DNA of 64,000 nucleotides. It comes from Cordylochernes scorpioides. Its lineage: Eukaryota > Arthropoda > Arachnida > Pseudoscorpiones > Chernetidae. The stretch lies in contig CP092881.1 of assembly GCA_030710605.1 (NCBI GenBank), positions 74,477,106 to 74,541,105 of the forward strand, written 5' to 3'. Of this stretch, positions 10,338 through 19,976 are shown piece after piece (within the stretch, counting starts at the first letter, position 1; every line of letters starts with the position of its first letter). The position numbers were made by a program, and so were the translations under genes. Below the pieces are notes generated by a model. It was not told the DNA's origin. It did not search any database and saw only the letters and a list, made by a program, of their open reading frames with translations.

Positions 10338-13300
10338 TTATTTTCGCAAAATAAATGGTTTCAATTGTGACACATGAACTTTAACCAAGGAGGAATCATC
10401 TTTCAATAATTCACACGTAACACTAGATATTATTCTTGTTATTTGAAAAGGACCCTCATACTTTGGGGATTTTTTGACCATACTTGGATCATTACTAGCT
10501 ATTTTACGAAGGACCAGATCACCAACTTTGAATGACGACTTCGGATGTTTTGCATCGTGTCGTGCTTTCCACTTTTCTCTATGCTTTGCGCTATTTTCTA
10601 TTGCTTTCTTCCTTGCATTTTCTATGGTGAAATGTGGTGATTCAGAAAATTCTGGTATTGCACAATCACCAAAAAGTAGGAAATTTGGAGAAAACCCAGT
10701 GACATCATGGGGTGTGCTATTATAATCTTTCACAATTTTGGCAAGTAATGATGACCATTTTAGTTTTGGATTCTCTTGAAGGTTTGTTCTTAATTTGGTG
10801 AGTATAGTGTCATTCATCTTTTCACACAGTCCATTACTCTGCGGATGATATGGCGTCGAATAGGTGTGTTGAACTTGATGCTCATTCAAAAACTTGTTAA
10901 ATTCTTTTGATGTAAAATTCTTTCCGTTGTCGGTTAAAATACATTTGATTTGGGGAACAGTTTTGTTGATTTTGTCTAAACATTGAATTACTGCTTGAGA
11001 AGTGTTGGTGACAGTAGGGAAAGCCCAAACAAATCTTGTTAGGTGGTCAATTATTACTTGAATGTATTTGTGCTTGGTTTCATTTGCTGCAGAGCCTAGC
11101 ACAATAGTATCCATTGATATTAATTCCAGTGGTTTCAGATCAGAGTTTGGTGCAACATATTCTCCAATAAATGGTTTATGACTGCATTTAGTTATTTGAC
11201 ATATTTTACATGAGCGAACATAGTCTTTGATGCATCTGATAGCATTCGGCCACCAATAAAATGGTGTTATCAATCTTACTGTCTTGTTAATTGAGGGGTG
11301 AGAATGATTATCGTGGTATTCTTTGAGAATTTCTTCTTGGAATGATTCTGGAACAACTGTTTTTAGAACTCCATTATGTTTCACCATAATAAGATCTCGA
11401 TGAATATGAGAGTTCTTTACAAAACTGAGATCCGCTTTTTGTTGGTGTAGTCGAAGAGTGGGGATTGATATATGAAATGACACTGGTGATCTTGACAATG
11501 CATCAACATGCGTTTGCTTTGATCCTGATCTGTGAACTAATTTCATTGACTTGGTTGATAATTCAATTATCCATCGGAGATATTTTGCCTTTGGTTTCTT
11601 TACGTTGAAGAGCCATTCCAAAGCCGAATGATCCGTAATGACTTCAAATGTATTGTTCTCAAGATAAACTTCAAAGTATTCAACTGATTGAACTACAGCA
11701 AAGCATTCCAACTCAAATGCAGAATAGTTCTGTTGATGTGGTAGAAGTTTTCTTGAATAATAGGAAATTACATGTTCTTGATTATCATTTCCAATTTGAG
11801 CTAAAATAGCACCAATTCCCAGTTTAGATGCATCTGTATAAAGCTTACATGGTAATGAAGGATCATATGTAGAAAGAACTGGATCTGTGGATAAATGAGA
11901 CTTTAGTTCCTGAAATGATTTGTTAACTTCAGTAGTCCATTTGAATAACTTATTTTTTCTTGTGAGGCTTGTTAAAGGATCTGCAATTTCACTAAATTTA
12001 GGAATAAATTTCCTGTAGTAACCTGCTAAACCCAAAAACTGCCTTACTTGCTTCACTGTTTTAGGTTGAGGGAACTCATTTATTGCCTTTGTTTTTTCAG
12101 GGTCAGGTTTAATCTTGTTATGTCCTATGATATGACCCTAAATATCCTATTTCTTGTTTTGCAAAGGAGCTTTTCTTCAACTTGAGTTTGATATTGTTTT
12201 CTTTAAGCTTGTCAAATATTTTCTTCATGAGTTCAATATGATCTTTAAAAGTACTGCTGTAAATTAGAATATCATCTTGATAATTACAAACACCGTTCCA
12301 AAGAAGATTTCCAATAATATGCTGAATTATTCGCTGAAAAGTACTTGGAGCATTTTTCAAGCCAAATGGCATAACCAAAAATTCATAATGCCCGTCATTT
12401 GTAATGAAAGCAGTTTTCTCAACAGAGTCCTGGATGTATTTCAACATGCCAATAGCCCCATGCTATGTCAAGTGTTGTGAAGTATTTCGCATTATGTAAG
12501 CGATCAAACTATCTTGGATGTATGGAAGAGGCTGCTTGTCATCAATTGTAATTGCATTCAGTTTTCGGTAATCTATGCACATCCTTTGTGAACCATCCTT
12601 TTTAGAGACCAACACTACGGGGAAGGCCCCAAGGTGACTGAGATTCTCTTATTAGTCCCTTTTTACTCAATTCTTCAACTTGTCTTTTTATTTCATCATA
12701 TTCGGCAAGTGGTCTTCTATATGGTCTACAACTGATGGGTGGATGTTCAATTGTATGGATCTTGTGTTGAACAGCAATCCTTCCGATGTCAGTTTCATGC
12801 TGGCTGAACAATGCTTGATTTTCTTTAAGTAATTGATTAAGCTCTTTTTGCTGAACAGATGGAAGATGCGTTTCAGGAGATATATAAAAACATTCATTTC
12901 CTTTAACATACACCGCTTTGTCTTTTGTGTCAATTATTAATCCAATTTTTCCTGCTACATCAAGTCCAATAAGCAATGGATAGCTAAAGTTTTTCACTAC
13001 ATGAAGCTTACACCTGACAAGTTTAGAATGGATTTTCAAAAATACTTCTACTGATCCTAAAGTATATGCAAAACTATCTACTTGTTTAATTTTGATTCTA
13101 TCGTTTACATTCAATTTTAACTTATGTTGTTTTAAAAGCGAACAGCTCATTAATGAAATAGTTGACCCGGTATCAATAAAAGATGAAACTGGAATATTAT
13201 TAAGTAAAACTTCAACATTAACAAATCTATAAGGGAAAATTGGTATTTGCTATGCAAAGTGAATCAGCTATGGTTTGTTTAACATCTGTGGTGATATTAG

Positions 13301-13964
13301 TTGCTTGGTGTTTAAGCTTGTCTTTATAATTAGGATCATAATCTTTGCAATCACTTATCCAATGTTTAAAATACAATCCTTTTTTCTTACAAATAGGACA
13401 CCAATATGGGCAATTTTTTGAGATTGTAGGTGTAGTTATATTAAAAACCTTGGTTTTACTTCTCTGTTGTTGCCTTATTTGATTATTGTTTTGTTCAATC
13501 TCCATGGCAATCTGCATCCAATGTGATGGATCTTTAGGCTGGGCTGTTACGAGATAATTTTTTCCAATCTAATGGCAATCCATCCGTTAACATTTTTAGC
13601 TTCTCGACATTATTGAGGCTTGTTTGATTTAATAATCTAATTTTATCTCTAAAATAATCTTCCACGGTTTCTTCTTTTTTAAGTCTTCTTTTTGATGCTG
13701 CAACTATAGGCTTTCAACTTTATAACCAAAGCGCTGAATTAATTTGAGTTTAACAGTATCCCATTTTTTAATGGATGCGTTGCTCAATATTTCATCAGCA
13801 AACCATTCTAAAGCATCTTTTGATAAATAATAAATTAGATTATTGATTCTATCGACTTCATCTAGTTTACTAGTTTCCAATTCATATAGTTTAAGCCATG
13901 ATTCAGGCCGAATTGAACCTTTATCACCGCTAAATTTCTCTAATTTGTTTACATTTACTGCCAT
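10338..13964 (-). pseudogene. Gypsy gag-pol polyprotein, copy 1, frameshifted
   Basis: One reading frame of about 1,200 codons, cut by several single-base shifts (near 12060-12140, 12450-12610, 13230, 13560 and 13710). In order from the start: gag (MAVNVNKLEKFSGDKG), a CX2CX8HX4C zinc knuckle, aspartic protease FIDTGSTIS, reverse transcriptase with FGLKNAPSTFQ and a YQDD box, RNase H with TDASKLGIGA and HVDALSR, integrase with HHCC zinc site and the D-D-E residues in SMDTIV, LTDNGKNF and LCEKMND, then a GPF motif. The 572-codon stretch from the RT end to the integrase end (10338-12056) is open. Each shift I compared is absent from copy 2, so they look like sequence errors. Role: copying and insertion of the element. 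Confidence 0.88.
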
Positions 13965-14040
13965 TGTACTTACTTTTTCTTTCGTCGAAGCCTTTTTTGA
14001 TTTATATTTTAATCCTTTCGTAGCTGCGCCAAATATTTTA

Positions 14041-14260
14041 TGTAACGTTTTATTTTTGCTTTTACTTTTAAAGAAATGTTTTATTTTAAATCTTTATCTA
14101 ATATTAGTTTGTTTGTTTTAAATAAAGAGGCAAATTTACCATGTTGTGTTCTTTTGTTTATTAATTGTTCTTTTTTTAATGATGATAAAAGTTATTGATA
14201 ACACATTAAAATCAATGAAAAAACAATTACAAAATTAATTACAAAATTAGAAACGTGTCA
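14041..14260 (-). repeat. Gypsy 5' LTR, copy 1
   Basis: 220 bp, reading TGACACGTTTC...AACGTTACA on the minus strand. It differs from the 3' LTR by a few short indels (for example ctaatattag versus ctaattag). Confidence 0.9.
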
Positions 14261-14373
14261 ATATTCTCTATATTTTGCGGGTGTTTGGTCGTTATCATGA
14301 CATAAAATGAAATAAAATTCAGAATCCAACAAGTTTACTTCAAATGCTGTGCTGAATTAAAGAAGCAACTTAC

Positions 14374-14491
14374 AGCAATCCAGCTCGTCGGACTTATCCC
14401 AGCAGTGGAAACTCGCTGTCGCAGCGCTGGTTCAGGTCAATGCACTGTCCGCTGCTACAGGTGAACTGGTCTAGACCGCACGGGAGGAATT
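14374..14491 (-). CDS. LDL-receptor class A exon beside the minisatellite, copy 1 (1-base insertion)
   Basis: An LDLa exon starting [17 protein letters not shown] and, after a one-base correction, ending in a WDKSDELDC calcium box. Acceptor gtgtgtgcag, donor gtaagt, phase 1 on both sides. At about 14411 this copy has ggaaactcgc where copy 2 has ggaactcgc; the extra A shifts the frame and makes a stop. Copy 2 is normal there but lacks one G about 60 bp away. The two errors are complementary, so the underlying exon (117 bp, 39 residues) is probably intact. The minisatellite upstream repeats this exon's own acceptor and first codons, so alternative acceptor use is conceivable. Confidence 0.75.
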
Positions 14492-14928
14492 CTGCACACA
14501 CAGCTGGATTGGTCTGGACGGCACGGGAGGAATTATGCGCACACAGCTGAACTGGTCTAGATGGCACGGGAGGAATTCTGCACACATAGGTGGTTGGTCT
14601 GGGCGGCACGGGAAGAATTCTGCACACATAGGTGGTCTGGGCGGCACGGAAGAATTCTGCACACACAGCTGGATTGGTCTGGACGGCACGGGAGGAATTC
14701 TGCACACACAGCTGGATTGGTCTGGACGGCACGGGAGGAATTATGCGCACACAGCTGAACTGGTCTAGATGGCACGGGAGGAATTCTGCACACATAGGTG
14801 GTCTGGGCGGCACGGGAAGAATTCTGCACACATAGGTGGTCTGGGCGGCACGGGAAGAATTCTGCACACACAGCTGGATTGGTCTGGACGGCACGGGAGG
14901 ATTATGCGCACACAGCTGAACTGGTCTA
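14477..14928. repeat. Splice-acceptor minisatellite, left part, copy 1
   Basis: About 11 units of 38-43 bp, each with a CACGGGAGGAATTCTGCAC core on the plus strand. On the minus strand each unit reads as a pyrimidine-rich acceptor, gtgtgtgcag, followed by AATTCCTCCCGTGC, which is exactly the junction at the start of the LDLa exon at 14374-14491. Some units carry gcgcataattcc, in which the AG is lost. The array begins directly at that exon and is interrupted at 14929 by the mariner. Confidence 0.93.
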
Positions 14929-16233
14929 AGAGGTGTGTTCAAAATGTATCGCGAATTTTGAATTTTCGCGGGTTACGTATATTCGAATTTCGATCTTTAT
15001 GTGGCTTTATGTTGGTACCTCATGTCTCTCACTTATGCCGACAAGCTCGGCATTTTGAATGTTCACTTAATTGTTGACAGCTGCTTTGCTCTGCAGGTGT
15101 TTTGGATCGTCTTCGATTTTTACCTATTAAAAAAATGGATCAAAGAACCTGTATCAAATTTTGTGTGAAAAACGAAATTAAGTGCGCGGATGCATTCCGA
15201 ATGTTGACTGTGGCATACGGAGAAGCTACCTTGGGCCGAAGCAATGTTTATCGGTGGTACAAAATGTTCTCAGAAGGCCGAGAAGATGTGAACGACGAAA
15301 GAGCGTGCCGGACGCCCGAGCACTTCAACAACAGACGAAAAAATTAATGAAGTGGAGAAAATGATATTGGCCAATCGTCGAATCACCGTTAGAGAAGTTG
15401 CTGAGGAACCTAAAATATCGATTGGCTCGTGCCATTCGATTTTTATCAATGATTTGGGCATGAGACGGGTCCGCCGCGAAATTGTACCAAAATTGCTCAA
15501 TTGCGACAAAAACAGCATCGCATGAACATTGCTAATGAGATGTTGGACTCTGTCCGCGACGACCCAAATTTGCTCCAGAGGGTCATAACTGGTGACGAAG
15601 CGTGGGTTTATAGTTATGACGTGGAACCAAAGCTCAATATCTCAATGGAAGCTGGCCGCACGAACCAAGACCGAAAAAGCGCGCAAAGTTCGGTCGAATG
15701 TGAGAGTTTTGCTGACAGTTTTCTTCGATTGCAGGGGCCGTGGTGCATCATGAGTTCTTGCCACAGGGTAGAACGGTCAATAAGGAATATTACCTGCAAG
15801 TTATGCGCAATTTGCGCGAAGCAATCCGCCAGAAACGCCCGGATTTGTGGAAGAACAAAAATTGGCTTTTGCACCACGATAACGCCCCTGCTCACACATC
15901 GTTGCTTGTGCGCGACTTTTTGGCCAAAAACAACACACTAATGATGCCGCAACCACCGTAATCCCCAGATCTGCCCCCCTGTGACTTTTTCTTGTTCCCC
16001 TAAACTGAAGAGGCCCATGAAAGACGACGTTACGCTACGCTTGACGAGATAAAGACGGCATCGAAGGAGGAGCTGAAAAAGATTTTAAAAATGATTTTAT
16101 GAAGTGCTTCGAAGATTGGAAAAACCGTTGGCACAAGTGTATAATATTTTATGGGGATTACTTTGAAGGGGACAAAATAAGTATTCATGAATAAATAAAT
16201 AATTTTTGAGAAAAACACAAAAGTCGCGATACT
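14929..16233 (+). mobile_element. Mariner element inserted in the minisatellite, copy 1
   Basis: About 1.3 kb with imperfect terminal inverted repeats: TCAAAATGTATCGCGAATTT near the left end matches TCAAAGTATCGCGACTTT read inward from the right end. It splits a unit ggtcTAgatggcac at its TA: the left flank ends ggtcTA and the right flank resumes gatggcac. The right-hand TA copy reads TT. The insertion is therefore younger than the array. Confidence 0.9.
15135..16194 (+). pseudogene. Mariner transposase, copy 1, frameshifted
   Basis: Starts MDQRTCIKFCVKNEIKCADA, as in copy 2, but several 1-base shifts break it (about 15298, 15405, 15480, 15640 and 15740) and an ochre-type change occurs in the YSPDL region. 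The catalytic regions TGDEAW, HHDNAPAH and PDLPPCDFF can all be read in one frame or another. Most breaks are absent from copy 2. A cut-and-paste transposase of about 350 residues would be expected for the family. Confidence 0.85.
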
Positions 16234-16837
16234 TTGATGGCACGGGAGGAATTCTGCACACACAGGTAGATGGTCTAGACCGCACGGGAGGAATTCTGCA
16301 CACACAGGTAGATGGTCTGGACGGCACGGGAGGGAATTCTGCACACACAGGTAGATGGTCTGGACGGCACGGGAGGAATTCTGCACACATAGGTGGTCTG
16401 GGCGGCACGGGAGGAATTCTGCACACATAGCTGGATTGGTCTGGACGGCACGGGAGGAATTCTGCACACACAGATGGTCTGAGCGGCACGGTAGGAATTC
16501 TGCACACATAGGTGGTCTGGACGGCACGGGGGAAATTCTGTACACATAGGTGGTCTGGGCGGCACGGGAGGAATTCTGCACACACAGGTAGATGGTCTGG
16601 ACGGCACGGGAGGAATTCTGCACACACAGGTAGATGGTCTGGACGGCACGGGAGGAATTCTGCACACACAGGTAGATGGTCTGGACGGCACGGGAGGAAT
16701 TCTGCACACACAGGTAGATGGTCTGGACGGCACGGGAGGAATTCTGCACACACAGGTAGATGGTCTGGACGGCACGGGAGGAATTCTGCACACATAGGTG
16801 GTCTGGACGGCACGGGGGAAATTCTTCACATACAAGT
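16234..16837. repeat. Splice-acceptor minisatellite, right part, copy 1
   Basis: About 15 more units of the same array on the far side of the mariner. Most are 42 bp (a multiple of three) with the variant ACACACAGGTAGATGGTCTGG, so all three minus-strand frames stay open for long stretches. That is a property of the repeat, not evidence of a protein. Confidence 0.93.
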
Positions 16838-16885
16838 TTCGATATCCATTTGTTGGTTGGAACACAAAGAGAAAATAAAATATAT

Positions 16886-17556
16886 AGTAGCAAAATATTC
16901 ATTATTTTATTAACAGAGTATCATATTTTATGTTTTTTTTGCCACTCTGTAAACTTCCTTTATTGCTTATATTTTGTTTATAATTCATAGTTTGTTCTTG
17001 CCTTAAATAAATTTCTTTTCATCCTGAAGTTTGTCTTTCCTAATTTTCCACGTGGCATTTTGGTGGAGATGCTGAGTAGATTAGGGAAGACAAACTGACG
17101 ATCGCCGAGAAGACCATGAGGCAATGGGTGCTGTGATCTACATTTTCAGAGACTGACCCCAGAAATCCACCGCCGGGTCAAAGCCAAGACTTCCCTCTTA
17201 TACCCTATAGACGATACGACAATAAAGCCCTCTTCACGCCGCAAGAAAAAGGACGCAAAGGTACTAGGGACAAAGTTCCAATAATTCGATGGAATCCTTG
17301 GCAGAAGCACGTCAGATCCATGTCAGGTACTACAATAATTTACAAGCTGTGGGTCACAGCTCCCATAGGGAAGGAGCTATGTAGAAATTTTTTTTATTAT
17401 TTTATTAACAGAGTATCATTTTTTATGTTTATATTTTGCTACTCTGTATACTTCCTTCATTGCTTATCTTTTTTGTTTATCATTCATAGTTGTTCTTGCC
17501 TTAAATAAATTTCTTTGCCATCCTGAAGTTTGTATTTCCTAATTTCCCACGTGGAA
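16886..17556 (+). mobile_element. TRIM-like miniature LTR element, copy 1
   Basis: Two direct repeats of 172 and 177 bp (16886-17057 and 17380-17556) enclose 322 bp without coding capacity. The repeats share TTATTTTATTAACAGAGTAT and CCTTAAATAAATTTCTTT and end at the CCACGTGG motif. TGGTGGAGATGCTGAG, a candidate tRNA primer site, starts 3 bases after the left repeat; a purine tract (AGGGAAGGAG) lies just before the right one. ATAT flanks both outer ends (16882-16885 and 17557-17560). These are the features of a terminal-repeat retrotransposon in miniature. A solo copy of the same repeat lies at 32978-33152. Confidence 0.72.
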
Positions 17557-17642
17557 ATATGTTGAATATTGCGATTATAAATTAGAATGAGCTTGTTTTT
17601 TTCAATCGTCTATTCTATAAGGTAATTTATATCCTTTCCTTT

Positions 17643-18434
17643 ATATATATAAAAATGAAATCCAAAATCGATGTTTGTTATCGCGTTGCGCAAAATCTAC
17701 AGAATCAATCATTATAAAATTTTGCATGTAGTTAGCTGAAGATTTCGTTTAACATATAGGCTATTCAAAAAACTAAAAAGGTTAATGTGCTTTTTTTAAA
17801 AATGTAAAACCAAAAGGATTAGTTCCAGCCTTTTACCGCTTGGCGCCGCACTGGTCGCGACGATAAATGAATTTGATTGGTTAATAATTTTACACGTAGT
17901 TTGTTTACACGATGAATGTTAGTTTGTTTACACGATGGATATTTTTAAAAGGTAAGATTATCCAATCGCCTTGAAACTTTAGGAAGTTATATATATTTAC
18001 TATACTACTGGGAAGGTTTCTGGTTTGAATTTGATTTGAAATAAATATTCGTTGCAATTTATTTGCAAATTTTATTATTTAACTCGCAAGCAGTGCCTCT
18101 CGTGGAATCTGGCGAAATTACATTTAGAAATTGTAAAAATGCTAAAATGTGTTCAAGTTTAATAAATTTAATATTTAATTTGAGGATTTAGTAATATAAA
18201 TTCCAATGACGTTGTAAAAAAAACTTGGGGAATTTCAATATTAATATATATTTAAAGAAAATATCTTATTTAAAATTTAATAAATGTTTTAAAAATATAT
18301 TTAAACGCATTTTTATATGTTTATAAATCTATATATAGGTGGATTGGATGTTTTCTAGAATCGTTTTAACAAATGTTCGTTAGGCAAACATTTACTCGGG
18401 TAAAAACCGGGCGAAGCCAGGAACATTCGCTAGT
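17643..18434 (+). mobile_element. Non-autonomous Helitron, copy 1
   Basis: About 790 bp. It ends ACCGGGCGAAGCCAGGAAC, an imperfect hairpin, followed by ATTCGCTAGT, as in Helitron/Helentron 3' ends of insects and other arthropods. It starts TATATATAAAAATGAAATCC, also typical. No Rep/helicase frame is present, so it would depend on a helper in trans. No target duplication is expected. Confidence 0.62.
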
Positions 18435-18633
18435 AACTATATAAAAACAACACCAACAAAAAAAAAAAATTAACGAGCTAAAAATTAAAGTGACGGCACA
18501 AATATCTTATTAATTTGATTAAGAGATGAAAATGAAATATTTTGATAAAATAATGCTGGTATATATAAAAAAAGAGATGATATAAATAAAAACAAACAAA
18601 ATGATTTTTCTATATTGTCTCTCTCTCTCTCTC

Positions 18634-18730
18634 GTTCTTGTTCGGCGGTGCATATGCTGGAATTGGAGCGATACAGAGAAGATTAGCATGGCCCCTGCGC
18701 AAGGATGACACGCAAAATCGTGAAGCGTTC
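18634..18730 (+). ncRNA. U6: U6 snRNA-like gene, divergent 5' part, copy 1
   Basis: The core GATACAGAGAAGATTAGCAT, followed by GGCCCCTGCGCAAGGATGAC and CGCAAAATCGTGAAGCGTTC, matches the nearly invariant U6 spliceosomal RNA, including the ACAGAGA box and the AGC of the U4/U6 region. The 5' stem region differs: TTCGGCGGTGCATATGCTGG replaces the usual sequence mainly by purine transitions. The Pol III T-run expected at the 3' end is missing; a CT run follows directly, and another precedes the gene. It may be a functional variant or a retro-copied pseudogene; the absent terminator favours pseudogene. Confidence 0.88.
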
Positions 18731-18734
18731 TCTC

Positions 18735-19850
18735 TCTCTCTCTCTATACAGCAATCACATTATATTGAAAGTTGACTTATCTTAATATAATTTCATTATA
18801 ATGTTTATATTATTTTTCTTTGTATAAACCTTTCTTTTTTTTTTTTTTACATAAAATTTTTATGAGGTGCCAGCACAAAATAAATAAACATTCCTAAAAC
18901 TGTCTGAATGTACTAAAGTCAATGTCAGAGAGTCCCACAGGAAACTTATAAAAAGGTTTTAAGACATTTTAAAAGAACTATTCTACGGAAAACGGGCAAA
19001 GTGAGTCGGAAAAAAACCCCCGCTACACCATTCGTCATAGCAATGGACGAATTTGTGAGGCAAATTAGACTACAACATGCCAGAAACGATCTCCCTTAAA
19101 TATAAAAACTATCATTTAACAAGAAATATACAACCAAACGCTGAAATATACTAAATTCTATTTAAATAAAATATAAAAGGAAATGAAAAACTCTATTTTT
19201 TATAAATATATAATTTCAAAAATAATTATGTAAATTGATAATTAAATATCTAGACAAAACGAAAATTATATGTGGAAAAAAATACACTAAAAATAGAAAA
19301 ACGAATATCGTTAAAATAAGGAAATATTTTTAATTACGTATCAACAGATCCAGTCAAATACTCCGAATAGAAAAAAATCCCGCTACACACAAATATTTTC
19401 TTAATTATAAATTAACTAGAAACAACCTACCACTGAGGAAAAAAATAACAAAAAGAAAATAAAGAGAAATAAATACCCATTTAATTGCCCATTTATAAAA
19501 ACTGAATATATTTAAGATATTAATGCATCCATTATATTGTAATTAGAAAATATAGATACACAATTGGCATCAACTTTCAAATTTCTATACAAAAAAATCA
19601 CAGTTCAAACATGATTTAAGATTTATACGCAAATATAAACTTAAAATATCTTTAATTATGCAACCTTTTAAATATTTTATTTATGATAAAACTTAGACAT
19701 ACCTATACAATAACATAATACTTTAAACTTCTTAAAAGCAAAAATTTATTATACAAGACATTATACAATACAAGATATTTTGTAAGCTTGGTCATTCAGT
19801 TTTGTCACCATTTTTCTCAAATTTAGACGGTTCACTTGAATCTTGGAAAT
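18735..19850. other. AT-rich intronic stretch after the U6-like gene
   Basis: Very AT-rich, with homopolymer runs, and no coding frame. A polyadenylation hexamer on the minus strand near 19745 is the only signal noted. Confidence 0.5.
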
Positions 19851-19976
19851 TTAGTTGTTGGCTGGAAATTCTTGATCTTTCCATTTAAAGCCCCCAGGCT
19901 CCATGTGATCATTCAGCATGGAAATATTCTCCGAAGACTCCACAATATCGGCTCCAGGGCTGTTTTCCCCGCGGAT
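19851..19976 (-). CDS. Candidate 3'-terminal coding exon, unidentified, copy 1
   Basis: 41 codons and a TAA, reading IRGENSPGADIVESSENISM, then LNDHMEPGGFKWKDQEFPAN and a final N. It is GC-rich for the region and identical in copy 2. An AATAAA lies about 105 bp downstream on the same strand (near 19745), compatible with a last exon. The acceptor is uncertain (GGGGAAAACAG is the nearest AG). It lies in the intron between the LDLa exons 24952 and 14374, so it would be a nested gene, an alternative end or a relic. The sequence is not recognised. Confidence 0.33.
   Translation of the reverse strand: MRGENSPGADIVESSENISMLNDHMEPGGFKWKDQEFPANN

Larger units (their letters stand above)
10097..14260 (-). 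mobile_element. Full-length Ty3/gypsy LTR retrotransposon, copy 1
   Basis: A 4164-bp element on the minus strand with two LTRs (10097-10317 and 14041-14260), nearly identical to each other, beginning TG and ending CA, and flanked by the 4-bp target duplication ATAT (10093-10096 and 14261-14264). A candidate primer-binding site beginning TGGCGCAGC lies 9 bases inside the 5' LTR, and a short purine tract (GCCGAGGGATA) lies next to the 3' LTR. A single gag-pol frame fills the interior and stops about 20 bp before the 3' LTR, so there is no env. LTR similarity points to a recent insertion. Confidence 0.93.

Noticed and set aside
16030-16902. 290-codon minus ORF and similar ORFs in the minisatellite
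   Set aside because: They are translations of the tandem unit in all frames and on both strands; long openness follows from a stop-free unit, not from coding selection.
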